DNA of 64,000 nt from Buxus sempervirens. Lineage: Eukaryota; Streptophyta; Magnoliopsida; Buxales; Buxaceae. Shown here piece by piece: positions 22,325 to 33,995 of the stretch (positions within the stretch are counted from its first letter, which is position 1; every line of letters starts with the position of its first letter). The position numbers were made by a program, and so were the translations under genes. The notes under the pieces were generated by a model. That model did no database searches. It had not been told where the DNA came from and worked only from the letters and a program-made list of their open reading frames with translations. The DNA lies in contig OX387182.1 in the NCBI GenBank assembly GCA_947561395.2, forward strand, positions 32,233,949 through 32,297,948, in the 5' to 3' direction.

Positions 22325-22769
22325 GACCGAATGATCTTGGAAAGATATAGACGGGTGTGATCTGAGCTCAAAGTCTTTGGTGCTTTTAACACTTGCTGGG
22401 TTTCACGATCTCAATGAGAGAGATGCAATCAAAGGAAATTAGGTGGTCGCAGCGACCAGGAATACTGCACTTATCTGAGAGGAGGTGGCCTGCCGAAGAC
22501 CGAGTTGCCCTATTGGAGGGAATTAATTCTTTTATTTCAAATTTTTTGTTTTGTTAAGTTCAAACAATATAGAAAAGTGAAAATAAATTCATGCTTTAAT
22601 CAAAAAGTGTCGTCGTGGTACAAAGTACATCATCATGTTTGTCGAAATACAACAAAGCCAAAGTCTAGCTAGGTTGGTCATCATCATAGTGGAAGGACAC
22701 GTCTTGTCTCCTTAAGGTTCGCAGAAGCTTGTTCAGCAGATGTCGGTCCTCCTCGGCGCGCTTGTGCAT
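22325..22769 (-). other. Tat spacer between ORF1 and repeat array
   Basis: Noncoding and homologous to 50726-51071 of the plus-strand element (shared phrases TGGTCGCAGCGACCAGGAATA and AGATGCAAT). The palindrome GGTCGCAGCGACC at 22444-22456 is retained in both copies, as GGTCGCTGCGACC at 50936-50948. I see nothing else in it. Confidence 0.6.
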
Positions 22770-24075
22770 CGATTCCATTTCAAGTTGCAAGGCCATATTG
22801 TCCTACCTACTCTCCCGTTCCGAATCCACATAAGCTGAATGGATACAGGAGTGGGTCTCCTGTAGTTTGGTCACCCTGTCCCTATAAGTGTTAGGGGCGG
22901 AACTGGAATGTCGCTTGAAGCGACAGGCTGAAGAGGTGGGGGGCCGCCGTGGCCGAACTCCCAAGCTATCCACTGCTCGTAGTCTCGAAAGTGTGATTCA
23001 ATGAAGACGTCTTCCCGATATACGCACACCGTCTTCCACCCCATCTACAGTTGCGTCCTTAGTCCCTTAGTGAGTGGACCAATCAAATTGCCCATGTCGT
23101 CCTTGACTGGGATTCCCTGCTATTTCCCAAACTGTCTCAGAACCCGAATCGGATAGTATGGCACAGCATGGGTAAGGCCTATCAGGGCAAGGCCCTCTCT
23201 TTTCTTGAAAGCTATAATGGGGGCGTAGGGGATGTTGTATGTACCCCACCATCGAATGTCTGTTTCTCCATTTAGATGGAGAAAGTGGTTAAACCAATCC
23301 CCACAAGTGGATAGGTCCGGTTTGATATCTTTTCGGGCCAGCCATATGATGTTATCACTGGCTACCCTATAATGTGCGCTGACGGGTGATGATGCCATCA
23401 GGTGGTCTTGCAGCCAAATGTGGAGGAGGGGAGCACACCCTTGAAACCTATGGGTTGAATGAAACAATTGAGCTAGGATTAGTGGCATGATTCGGTACTC
23501 TGCCCTGAGTTGATCCACAATTTCCATGAGGGCCAAATTAATGGTGTCTCCCTAAGTTGGAAAGAAGATTTGCGACAGAACCACAAGGGTGAAGGTGTCA
23601 AACCAAGCTCGGGTCTTTCCTGCTTTTTGTTTCTTATTTTCTCAGCTAGGAATGTTTTGGAGACCCGAATGAATGCTTTGTCACCTCCTAACGTCTAGAA
23701 TTCTCCCCTTGAGAGGCCAAAGAAAGCGCAAGCTTCATTCTTGTAGCTTTCTTTGAGACTTGGCCTAGCAGGTTCTCCTAAGTCGCGAAATCGGAGGAAC
23801 AGGTCGAGTTCCTCAATTGTGGGAGTCAACTCATTCATCCCGAATCGAAACACTAATAGCTAGGGATCCCAGAAAAGCAATGCTGCTTAGATCATATCCC
23901 AGTTGATTGGCACGTTTAACAGGGACAAAGTCTGTCCCATATGGTACTTGTGCTCCCATTCAATCTGCTCACTCCCTTGGAGCTGCCTTGTCCAAGAACG
24001 GATCCAGGGGGTATCCCAGGCGCACTTCTCTATCCTAGGGAAGCAGGTTCTCTCAGATGAGGATGAGGATGCCAT
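22770..24075 (-). pseudogene. ORF1 of host Tat element
   Basis: Homologous throughout to the plus-strand ORF1 at 49300. It starts MASSSSSERTCFPRIEKCAW at 24075, then runs into a TAA at 23889-23887 where the sister copy has CAA. Conserved blocks follow in shifted frames: MEIVDQLRAEYRIMPLILAQ, HIWLQDHLM, DIRWWGTYN and GLTHAVPYYPIRVLRQFGK (23120-23536). A coiled-coil-like C-terminus lies around 22770-22860, also with a TAG where the sister has CAG. Such an ORF upstream of gag is known in Ogre/Tat elements; its biochemical role is not established. I recall a plant-retroelement domain of unknown function (DUF7745-like) for it but could not check. Confidence 0.82.
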
Positions 24076-24893
24076 GCCAACTATCCGATCGAAATTCCAA
24101 GTCAATTTAAGGTTCCACACTAAACTCTTAATGTAACGCCCCGGATCCGTGTTGTTCAATAAAGATATAGCACGTCTCACGGAGTGTTAGGTAAGGATCT
24201 TAATCATTTGTGATCGCTAGATAATCACCTAAACTAAATCATATCAGAGTGCACAATCATACTTTATCTAAGAATTCAATATTCAAACTTAACTAAGATT
24301 CAAGTGGTTCAACCTCAATCTACTTTATTACACCTCAAACATTCAATTAATTCAAAGTTCAATTCAATAATAACCTACAGGTCTAAGGAATGTAATAGTA
24401 GTCTTCCTCCCTATATGTCTCAGTCGGATCTACCCTAGCAGTCGCCTCACCTCGAGTATCTGAAAAACAAAAGAGTGAGATACGAATATCTCAGCGAATA
24501 GCATATGCATGCAGGAAATAGTTAACACAGTTCAAATCATGCATCGATAAATAACCAGTACGAATAAGCAACCAATACAATCTCCAAGTTTTAAAACCAA
24601 AACCAATAATTGTTTCCAAACACATTTCAATTCAATACTGACAACACATCGATTGGTCAATGTCATGACTATTGTTAAGTTGATAAATTAAACGTGCCAA
24701 GTAAACACTCCACACCACCATGTACACAATTCCGGCCTACTCAGGGTTTCGGAAACTCTGAAATGACAGCCTACTCAGGTTTTCGTCATCCAATGCTGGC
24801 CTACTCCCCAGGTTTTGGCATTGACAACCAGGCCTACTCAGGGTTTCTGGCCGCTCTACACTGGTCGTGGCAACACACAAGGCCATGCAATTT

Positions 24894-26068
24894 TGTAAGT
24901 GTGAAAACTCACACTCCTTTTATGGCAAATGTTTGACAAATTATGTCTTCTAATAAATCTTCAAGATGTGCAGATTAAATAATGAAAATTCAGTGAATTT
25001 AGTAAAGAATAAGAAGACGATGCTGCCACACAGCTACCACGCCGCTGGTAGCTCAAGGAAATGAAAGATTTTCTAAATAGAGCATTTCTTGTAAAGGCAC
25101 TTGCGAAGATCAACGCCGCTGGCAGTGCATAAGTGAATCAGTGCTTTGAAAATAAGGCACGTGCACTAGCGTCGTAAGGCGACGCCGACACGCCGCTGGT
25201 AGCGCAGAGCGAGATTGAAGATTATATGATCAGCTGTGCACATGCCGCGTTCTCTCCCGCTAGCAGCTCGCTGGCAGCGCGCCCTTAACTGATTCAACCT
25301 GTTCTGAGCGGGACTTGAGTTCGCTTCCAGCCATCTACCCCGATCGCACCACGACGCCACCAGCGCTCGACGCGATCTGAGTTCTCTCCTTTAAATAGAC
25401 GTGCTGTAATTTTTAGAGATGACTTTTTTCTTCAGATCAATTTGATTTCGGATCTTGAGGTGTTCAAGATTCGATCTATTATTCTTTAGAGAGTCGGTGA
25501 TCGAGTGAGGGAGAGATCTGAGATAGATCGCCTGGAATTGAAGGTTGAGAATTCTTCTTCAATTCGGAACTTCACCTGATCGTGTGATCGCCTGGATTGG
25601 TGATCGGCTTTGTTGGATGCATAGGTGGATTCCTACTGCATTGGATCGTCTCAGTGGATTCTGAGGTGATTGTTGCGATCTGGATTGATCGTGTTCTGCA
25701 GCTTGTGGATTCAAGCTGCGTTGCAGTTCGTGGACTCGAACTGTGGATCACTGTTGAGTGATTGTTTGCGATCTGGATTGATCGTGGTTTGCAGCTTGTG
25801 GATTCAAGCTGTGTTGCAGTTCGTGGATTCGAGCTGTGGATTGCTGTTGAGTGAGTTCAATTGTAAAGGTTAAGTATGTGCTCCTTTGTAATTGTCTTTT
25901 CATTCAATAGTGGAAATTCGAAGGGTTAGTCGCCTCATATAGACTCGAGGTTTTTCCTGGATCTGGATTCAGGTTTCCTCGTATAATTCTCTGTGTGTAT
26001 GTTTCCGCATTGTTAAATTCTGAATTGTTGTAGATCGTGGACCTATAGCGTAGTCCTCTACTCTTTCA
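24894..26068 (+). mobile_element. 5' LTR of the copia element
   Basis: TGTAAGTGTG to CTCTTTCA. The start is a hairpin (AGTGTGA AAAC TCACACT). The first 400 bp (U3) has about five copies of a GCTGGYAGC-type word, then a TATA-like TTTAAATAGA near 25391, followed by a 93-bp duplication (units at 25666 and 25759). Confidence 0.95.
25388..25400 (+). promoter_or_regulatory. TATA-like box of copia LTR
   Basis: CTTTAAATAGAC; the same box is at 34513-34524 in the 3' LTR and near 20555 in the solo LTR. Predicted from sequence only. Confidence 0.6.
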
Positions 26069-26070
26069 AT

Positions 26071-26083
26071 TGGTATCAGAGCC
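26071..26083 (+). promoter_or_regulatory. Primer-binding site of the copia element
   Basis: TGGTATCAGAGCC two bases after the LTR end; complementary to the 3' end of plant initiator-methionine tRNA. Confidence 0.93.
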
Positions 26084-26128
26084 TATGCACTTTGAATTGC
26101 TATACAAAGTGTGATCTAGATCTATAGC

Positions 26129-27619
26129 ATGGACTTTGGAAAAGAAGGAGGATCTGCCTCTAGACCTCCATTATTCGAAGGTAACAATTATTCTTACTGG
26201 AAAGCAAGAATGAGAGCTTACCTGAAATCTATCGATGAGCGTGTCTGGCTTTCGGTTTGTAATGGTTATCATCCTCCTGAGATCACAACAGAAGGAGGTG
26301 TTGTGATCCCTAAACCTCATGATCAGTGGACTAAAGCTGAATCTGATCTACGTGGATGGAACAACAAGGCAATGAATGCCTTATTTTGTGCTGTTAGTGT
26401 TGAGGAATTCAGGAGAATTTCCTCATGTGAAGTCGGTAAGGAAGCTTGGGACATTCTTGAGGTTACTCATGAAGGAACCTCAGCTGTCAAGCTGTCTAGA
26501 CTTCAAAGACTAACAACATCTTTTGAAACTCTATACATGAAAGATGATGAGTCTTTTGATGAATTTTATGCCAGACAGTCTGATATTGTTAATTCAAGTT
26601 TTAATCTTGGAGAAAAGATCTCTACATCTAAGGTTGTTAGAAAAATCTTGAGATCTTTGCCTGAAAAATTCAGACCTAAAGTTACTGCCATCCAAGAGGC
26701 AAAAGATGTAGATACCATGAGAATTGAAGATCTGGTAGGATCTTTACAGACTTATGAGCTAGATCTGAATATTCCTAAAAGGAGTAAAGGAATAGCTCTA
26801 AAATCTGTAAATACTGAAGAATCAGATAATTCTGATGTTGATATGGATGAACTTGTTCTCTTAGCTAAAAAGTTTAAGAGAATGTTTAAAAAGAGACAAT
26901 CCAATCCTTCATCATCCATGGACAGATCTAATAGGAGATCTGATAAGAAAATTTCTGATCTAAGAAAGGAGAAGAAATTTTCTCAGAATGATGAAGTTCA
27001 ATGTTACAAATGTAGAGGATTTGGACATGTTGCCTCTGATTGTCCCTCAAAGGATAAAAAGAAAAAGACAAATTATCAGGTTACTTGGGATGACAGTAAT
27101 ACTGATAATTCTTCTCAATCTGATGAGGATATTTCTGCTAATTTTACTGCTTTCAATTCCTTTTACTCATCTTCTTCTGGTAGTTCAATCTCTGGAATTG
27201 CAGGAGATAATAAAGAGACTTTATCAGATGATGAAGAAGAATTACAAGAAGCCTACAATCAGCTCTATAAGGAATTCAATAGAGCTCAGAAGAAAGTCAA
27301 GAAACTGAGTAAAAAATTGAAGGAATCAGAAACAGAGAAAAATAAAGCTCTTGCAGAAATAGATTCAATAAACAAGAAGTTACTTGAAAGACATGCCAAA
27401 GAAAATTCTCTGGTAACTTCTTTAACTGAAAAAACTGAAAAATTAAAAGAAAAGGAAGCTCAGATTTCTGCACTTCAAGCTAAAGTGATTGAACTTGAGA
27501 AAGTTTCAAATTCAATTAAATCTAATGCTTCATATTATTCTGCAGGAAATCATCAAATTGATAAGGAATCAACTTCAAAGGAAGTTCCTGAAAGCTCAAA
27601 TTCTGCTGAAAAAGGATGA
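26129..27619 (+). CDS. gag: Gag polyprotein of the copia element
   Basis: An intact frame of 496 codons. It opens with MDFGKEGGSASRPPLFEGNNY, then YWKARMRAYL and a long helical gag core (WDILEVTHEGTSAVKLSRLQ, FDEFYARQSDIVNSSFNLGE, KILRSLPEKFRPKVTAIQEA) of the kind found in plant copia gag. A CCHC zinc knuckle CYKCRGFGHVASDC sits near residue 295, followed by an acidic stretch and a lysine/glutamate-rich coiled coil over the last 130 residues. Gag forms the virus-like particle and binds RNA. The stop TGA overlaps the pol start (ATGA at 27616-27619). Confidence 0.95.
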   Translation: MDFGKEGGSASRPPLFEGNNYSYWKARMRAYLKSIDERVWLSVCNGYHPPEITTEGGVVIPKPHDQWTKAESDLRGWNNKAMNALFCAVSVEEFRRISSCEVGKEAWDILEVTHEGTSAVKLSRLQRLTTSFETLYMKDDESFDEFYARQSDIVNSSFNLGEKISTSKVVRKILRSLPEKFRPKVTAIQEAKDVDTMRIEDLVGSLQTYELDLNIPKRSKGIALKSVNTEESDNSDVDMDELVLLAKKFKRMFKKRQSNPSSSMDRSNRRSDKKISDLRKEKKFSQNDEVQCYKCRGFGHVASDCPSKDKKKKTNYQVTWDDSNTDNSSQSDEDISANFTAFNSFYSSSSGSSISGIAGDNKETLSDDEEELQEAYNQLYKEFNRAQKKVKKLSKKLKESETEKNKALAEIDSINKKLLERHAKENSLVTSLTEKTEKLKEKEAQISALQAKVIELEKVSNSIKSNASYYSAGNHQIDKESTSKEVPESSNSAEKG

Positions 27620-30600
27620 GTGTAAGTAATCAAAATAAGGAATCTTCACAGAAAAATTCTGCTGGAGAAGTAAGACCAACAGGTAAATCTTCAACATCTG
27701 AGAAATCTAAATTTGTACAATTTAGAAATACTGTCAAATCTGGAAATGTTGATTCTTCTGAACAAATGTTCATACCTGTATGCCATCACTGCAATAAAAC
27801 AGGTCATATAAGACCAAAGTGTTATGTTTTGCATGGTTTTCCTGAGGGATATTTTGACAATAAGAGGAAAGTAAATCAAAGTCAGTCCCTGGATTTACAT
27901 AACAGATTTGATTCCCTGTTAAAATTGACTGAAACATTAAATAAGGAAGTCACAAATCTGTCAAAGAAACTTCCTTCAAAATCTCAAGTAGTTGATGAAG
28001 GTACTTCTCATAAAACTTCTGAAAAACAGATTTGGGTTAGAAAAGATTCCTTAGTTTCTAATGTGGTTCATATAGCTTTGAAAGCTCATGATGTCAACAT
28101 GTGGTACTTGGACAGTGGTTGTTCAAGACATATGTGTGGACATAGGTCTATGTTTAGTACCTTTGAAGAATACTTTGGTGGAAGTGTTACATTTGGTGAT
28201 GGAAGCACTTCTCAAGTTAAAGGTAAAGAAACTTTAAATGGTCCTAATGGTGTTTGTCTGAAAGATGTGTTATTCGTATCTGGTTCGAAGGCAAACTTGA
28301 TTAGTATTAGCCAGTTATGTGATTCAAGATTGTTTGTCAATTTTACCAGAAAAGAATGTAAAATTTTGGATAATTCTGGTAAAACTGTTCTTATAGGTGT
28401 AAGAACAAATGACAATTGTTATGGAATCATTGGAAACAATGAAAAATCTTTAAAATCTTCTGTATGTAATGAAATTGATTTGTGGCATAGAAGACTTGGT
28501 CACATTAACTATAGAGATTTGTCAAAAATCTCTAAGTCTGAATTGGTTAGAGGAATTCCCAAGTTTGGGAACAATAAAAAGAAAGGAATGTGTGGTCCTT
28601 GCAATCAAGGAAAGCAAATCAAAGCCACACACAAGAAAACCAACATTGTAGGAACCTCTAGACCATTAGAACTGATTCATATGGACTTAATGGGACCTAC
28701 AAAGACTGAAAGCCTTGGAGGAAAGAGGTATATCTTTGTTGCTGTAGATGACTACAGTAGATACACCTGGGTGAATTTTCTAAGAGAAAAATCTGAATGT
28801 TTTGATTGTTTTAAACAATTGTGCTGTCAAATTCAAGTTGAAAAGAACTTGCAAATAGGGAGGATTGTTAGAATAAGATCTGATCATGGGACAGAATTTG
28901 AAAATCAGATGTTTTCCAAATTCTGTGAAGAACAAGGAATTAAACATGAATTTTCTGCTCCTAAGACTCCACAGCAAAATGGAGTTGTGGAAAGGAAAAA
29001 CAGAGTTTTGCAAGAAATGGCTAGAACCATGATGATAGCCAAGAAAGTGTCAACAAAATTCTGGGCTGAAGCTATAAATACTGCCTGTTATATAAGTAAC
29101 AGAGTATATGTCAAATCTGGGTGGAAACAAACTCCTTATGAAATTTGGAAAGGAAAATAGCCAAACCTGAAATATTTTAGAGTCTTTGGAAGTAAATGCT
29201 ATATCCTAAGGGACAGAGAAAATCTAGGAAAATTGGATTCTAGAAGTGATGAAGGAATCTTTCTAGGATATTCTTCTTCTAGTAGAGCATACAGAGTTTT
29301 TAACTTGAAAAAATCTGTTGTAATGGAATCTATTAATGTGTTAATAGATGATGAAGGAACTGACTGTGAACTTTTAATGGTTGTAGATGAAGAGGATGAA
29401 GTCAGAGATGCTTCCTCAAGCAATGAAATTGTTCCTCTGACAAAAACTCTCAAAGATCACCCAACTGAGCAAATTGTTGGAAATATTTCAGATGGTGTAA
29501 GAACAAGACATCAAGTACATAATGAGGTAAGATTTTCTTCTTATCTATCTCAATTTGAGCCAAAATCTTATAAAGATGCCTTGTTGGATGAATCCTGGTT
29601 AAATGCTATGCATGAAGAACTAAACCAATTTACTAGAAATGATGTATGGGAATTAGTGGTAAGACCCTCTGATTTGAATGTGATAGGAACCAAATGGATT
29701 TTTAAGAACAAATCTGATGAAAATGGGGTTGTAACCAGAAATAAAGCTAGGCTTGTTGCTCAGGGATACACTCAAGTAGAAGGAATAGATTTTGATGAAA
29801 CCTTTGCTCCTGTAGCTAGGTTAGAATCAATCAGATTACTTTTGTCTATTGCATGCTATTTGAAGTTTAAACTGTTTCAAATGGATGTTAAGAGTGCATT
29901 CTTGAATGGATATCTGAATGAAGAGGTCTATATAGAGCAACCTAAAGGATTTGAGGACACAAATCATCCTAAATATGTCTATAAGCTGAACAAAGCCTTG
30001 TATGGACTCAAACAAGCTCCTAGAGCTTGGTATGAGAGACTCACTTCCTTTTTACTTGAATCTGGTTTTATGAGAGGAAATGTGGATAAGACTCTCTTTA
30101 TTCAAAGAGAGTCCAAACATATTTTGATTGCTCAAATCTATGTTGATGACATAGTGTTTGGATCCACTTCTGAAAAACATGCTCACTCCTTTGGAGACTT
30201 AATGAAAAGTGAATTTGAGATGAGTATGATGGGTGAACTGAACTTTTTCTTAGGACTTCAGATTTATCAATCTCAACAAGGAATTTTTTTTCTCTCAAGC
30301 CAAATATGCTAGAAATCTAGTCAAGAGATTCAATTTAACTCATGCTAAACATGCTAGGACTCCTATGAGTACTAGCTTAAAGCTTGGAAAAGATGAATCT
30401 GGTAAGGATATAGACCCTACTTTGTACAGAGGAATGATTGGAAGTCTTCTGTACTTAACAGCAAGTAGACCTGATATAAGCTTTAGTGTTGGAGTTTGTG
30501 CTAGATATCAGGCTAATCCTAAAGAATCTCATCTAAATGCTGTGAAAAGAATAATAAAGTATGTTAATGGTACTGTTGATCTGGGAATCTGGTTTTCCAA

Positions 30601-31084
30601 AGAAACAAACCCATATCTGACTGGATACACTGATGCTGATTGGGCTGGGTGTATGGATGATAGGAAAAGCACCTCTGGTGGTTGCTTTTATATGGGTAAT
30701 AATCTCATTGCTTGGTTAAGCAAAAAGCAAAACTCAGTTTCTCTGAGTACTGCTGAAGCAGAGTACATTGCTGCAGGTAGCAGTTGTACTCAACTTATTT
30801 GGATGAAACAAATGCTTTCTGATTATGGTTTAGATCAGGACCAAATGATTCTCTTCTGTGACAATCAAAGTGCCATAAATATTTCTAAAAATCCTGTTCA
30901 ACACTCAAGGACCAAACATATAGACATCAGGCATCACTTTATAAGAGAGTTAATTGAAGACAAAACTGTTTTGATTGAATATATATCTACTGAAAAACAG
31001 TTGGCTGACATTTTCACTAAACCTTTAGATCAGAACAGATTTGAAACTCTTAGGAAATCCCTAGGAGTTTGCTCTCAAAACTGA
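27616..31084 (+). pseudogene. pol: Pol polyprotein of the copia element
   Basis: Starts at ATG 27616, overlapping the gag stop by four bases in another frame. Order: a second zinc motif (CHHCNKTGHIRPKC), protease WYLDSGCSRHM, integrase zinc region (LWHRRLGHINYRDLS ... CGPCNQGKQ), integrase core with Asp in HMDLMGP, Asp in RSDHGTEFE and Glu in NGVVERKNR, RT ([25 protein letters not shown], active site [10 protein letters not shown]) and RNase H (YTDADWAGCMDDRKSTSGG, STAEAEYIA, DNQSAINISKNPVQHSRTKH). Two lesions: TAG at 29158-29160 between integrase and RT, and one extra T in the run 30284-30291 before RNase H. Catalytic residues are otherwise kept. Confidence 0.95.
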
Positions 31085-31909
31085 AACAGGTTCTGTTTTG
31101 AATTAATTTAGATGTAAAATAATCTACATATCTGTTCAAAATGATCTTGTGTGTTCTTGATACTGAAATCTTAATTCAGGAAGCTTGAGTCTATGCATAT
31201 TGATAGAAATGTCTTATAATCAATTATCATTTTTGTCTTAAACACTTTTGTGCATTGAAGTTTATTGTGTGTTTGAAGCTTGGATTCTATAGGCTATCAC
31301 CTTTATGAAAAGAAAAGTTTTGGAAATGGCTGCCGTAGAGATTAGAGTGAAAGCCACTGTTATTCTCAAAAAGAAAAAGAGAAAGAAGGTATATCCTTGG
31401 AATGAACTGTAAACTCAGGTTTTTTACGGGTCAATGCCTTCTACAAAAAGAAAAGAAAAAGAGATCAGAAAAGGCTACCTATCTCTGATGTGCACAAGCC
31501 ACCAAAATGAAGTTGGGGTATGTCTATACTTTCCAAGTATGATTACACTAAAATAACCTTCCATATGTATAAAGTGTAAAAGTCAAAAAATATTTTTCAC
31601 ACACTACACAAACATTGACTAATTAATATGCATATGAGCTCAATATCTTGAAGAAAATTTATAGTATGAGAAACCATGAAGGAATTTTGGTCATAGATAT
31701 GAAATGTGTCACATCTGAATTAACCTTGATAGGTTCCTTAAGATCAGTTTTGTGAATAAGTGCTTCTTGGATTGAATAACAGTTGATTATCTGAATGATT
31801 TTAGTTTAGTTAAAATCTTAGCTTTGTGTTTAGAAGTATGATTTTTTTCATGAAGAATAGCTCAAACTCTTTTTATAAATTTTTGCCTTATAAGTGTATT
31901 TCTTTTTGA
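31085..31909 (+). other. Copia spacer between pol and env-like region
   Basis: No gene. It contains several purine-rich runs (for example around 31366-31388 and 31442-31475). Multiple polypurine-like tracts downstream of pol have been described in Sireviruses, so these may be additional or decoy tracts, but that is inference. Confidence 0.5.
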
Positions 31910-32330
31910 GTGTGCATGTGCACCTTCTACGTCGCTAGAAGCGTGCTGGTAGCCCTTCCTCTATTTCGTGCTTTGGCACCTGCCGTGGTAAGCGTCGCTG
32001 GATACACGCTGGCAGCGAATTCTTTTTCCCTATAAATAGGGGAAATCTGGTTCATTTTTTTACCTCTGTTTTTTTACCCTCTCTGCTTTTCACCTCGCTC
32101 CTCGCGTCGTGATCTTTCTCTGCCTTCGTGCCTTCTTTCCGCCACCTTGTTCACTGTTCAGGTAAAATTTTTTTTACTGTCTTCATCTTGCTTCTTCATT
32201 TTCTGCTTCCTAGTTCAGTAGTCTTCTCTCGTTATTCTAAGCTAGGGTTTGGTAGATTGTTCTGCCATTAGGGCTTTATCGTTCGTTGTTTGTTTCTGTC
32301 TGTTTGTTCTTTCTATTTCATTTTTTCACC
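31910..32330 (+). promoter_or_regulatory. Promoter-like leader upstream of env-like gene
   Basis: The block 31920-32015 has GTCGCTAGAAGCG, CGTGCTGGTAGC and CACGCTGGCAGCG words like those of the LTR U3. It is followed by a strong TATA box CCCTATAAATAGGGG (32028-32042), a pyrimidine-rich leader, a possible splice donor CAG/GTAAAA at 32161/32162 with candidate acceptors at 32213 or 32272, and the ATG at 32331 in a good context (TTCACCATGCC). This suggests separate transcription of the env-like gene from inside the element. Confidence 0.55.
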
Positions 32331-33747
32331 ATGCCTCTCAAGAGAAAATCGAGGACTGATTCTCCTTCCACATCTTCTCCTCCTGTGAGGTCTTCTCCTG
32401 TTATCTCTTATCCTCCAGTGAAACCCCCATCCCCTTCTCAGTCCTCTGAACCATTCATTGGTAATGGTTTTTCTGATTTTAATGAGTTCTTCAAGCATAG
32501 GCCACTCCTGTTGGAAAGGGCCATTAAGCTTGAGTCTTTTTTCTGAATCTCCTCTCTACTCCTTGTTTTCGGACAATGGTTGGAAAAAATTTGCTTTGGT
32601 CAATGGTTTTGCATATCCGGACCTGGTCCGAGAATTTTATTCGAACCTCCACAATCTTCATCTTGCCAATCAAGGCTATGTCAAAGCCTATGTCAGGGGT
32701 ATCTCTTTTGACTTCTCGAAAGAGCCTATCTCCTCTCTTCTCGAACTGCCCCTTGTTGATTCTCCTTCCTTTAACTTTCTTGATTCTCATACTGATCCTC
32801 CGATGGAGTCTATTATTCCTTCTCTAATTGTTCCGGGTGCTCCTACTTCCATCAAAAACAAGCCCAACTACCTTCCTCATGGCTCTCTTCAAGATCTTCT
32901 CCGGATCTTGAATCTGTTTGTGTGTGCTTCTCTTGTTCCCTCAGATCACCATTCTGAGATTTCTCACTCGAGAGCAAGACTTCTTCATGCTCTCTGGAAC
33001 AGAGACAGTGTCTGTATTCCCTCCATCATATTCCATCAGATCCTTCAGTCTCGGAATTTAAAATCCAAGACTGCTGCTCTTCCTTTTGGCATATTCATCA
33101 CTTACCTGTGTATTCATCAGGGGGTACTCCCTGATCCTGCTGAAATGATCCTTCATCCCAGACCTCCCATTGATTCCTCCACCCTGACCAGAAGTAAACG
33201 AGCAAATTCTTTTCGTTTGGTGTCTTCTGAACCCTCTTCTTCTCAGTCCTCTTTGTCCAGCTCTGATGCTGTGGCAATTATGGAAAAACTGAATTCCATG
33301 CAAGCCTCCCAGGAGGCTTTAAATTCTGAAGTTAGGGCTCACATGCTCATGATGAGCATGTTCAAATTAGAGACCCAAGAAAAGCTGGAGAAACTGGCAA
33401 AGGATGTTGATTTTACCTGTGGTGAGGTACAAAGGGATGTTGCTGCTCAGCAACGAATGCAAAATGAAGCTGATCATTTTCTGGAAAGCATTCGGAAGAC
33501 TCAGCTGGAGATGGATCACAAACTTTGTTGGCTGCACTCCAGGTCTCAAGACGCATACAAGCATTACTCAAGGACTTGGGAACCCAAACCACCTTCCAGA
33601 AAAGGGGGAGTTTTTTGGATGATGATGCTGCTGGGGTTGATGATGCTACTGGGGTTGATGTTTCTGTTGATGGTTCTGCTGCTTGCTGCTTGTTATTTTT
33701 TTCTTTCTTTCTTCTCTCTATGTGTTGTGTATTTGTTATGTTTCTGA
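32331..33747 (+). pseudogene. Env-like third gene of the copia element
   Basis: Begins at ATG 32331 with a basic, serine/proline-rich N-terminus (MPLKRKSRTDSPSTSS). One extra T in the run 32537-32542 moves the reading to the next frame, which is then open to 33747; total about 470 codons. The middle part (ISFDFSKEPISSLLELP, LHALWNRDSVCIP, ALPFGIFITYLCIHQGV) resembles the plant-transposon-associated domain found in many retroelement third ORFs. A predicted coiled coil (EKLNSMQASQEALNSEVRAH onward) precedes a hydrophobic C-terminus of about 45 residues that could form one or two membrane spans. Sirevirus third genes are called env-like by position and such features; membrane fusion activity is not shown. 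Confidence 0.75.
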
Positions 33748-33995
33748 AAGTAGGCTTGTGGAGGAGTTTTCTGTGGGTTTGTAAGGGAAGTTTTATGTTG
33801 GTTGGTTGGATGTGTATATAACTGTGTATATATCTGTTGGAACAATGTATATCCTTTTTGAATGAATGAAATTCTGGATTCACTAAAATCATTGTGTCTC
33901 TCCTTATCAGTGTGGTTTTAAATTCTTAAATGGAAATCAATATTAACTGAGTTTGATATTAAACACTGTTTTAAGGTTGTTGTCAGGCATTTGCC
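33748..33995 (+). other. Short spacer after env-like gene
   Basis: AT-rich noncoding tail between the env-like stop and the polypurine tract; nothing recognisable in it. Confidence 0.5.

Noticed and set aside
32286..32330. Upstream in-frame ATG of the env-like gene giving a hydrophobic leader
   Set aside because: ATG 32286 would add a signal-like stretch, but the sequence is T-rich untranslated leader and ATG 32331 has the better context; the alternative cannot be excluded.
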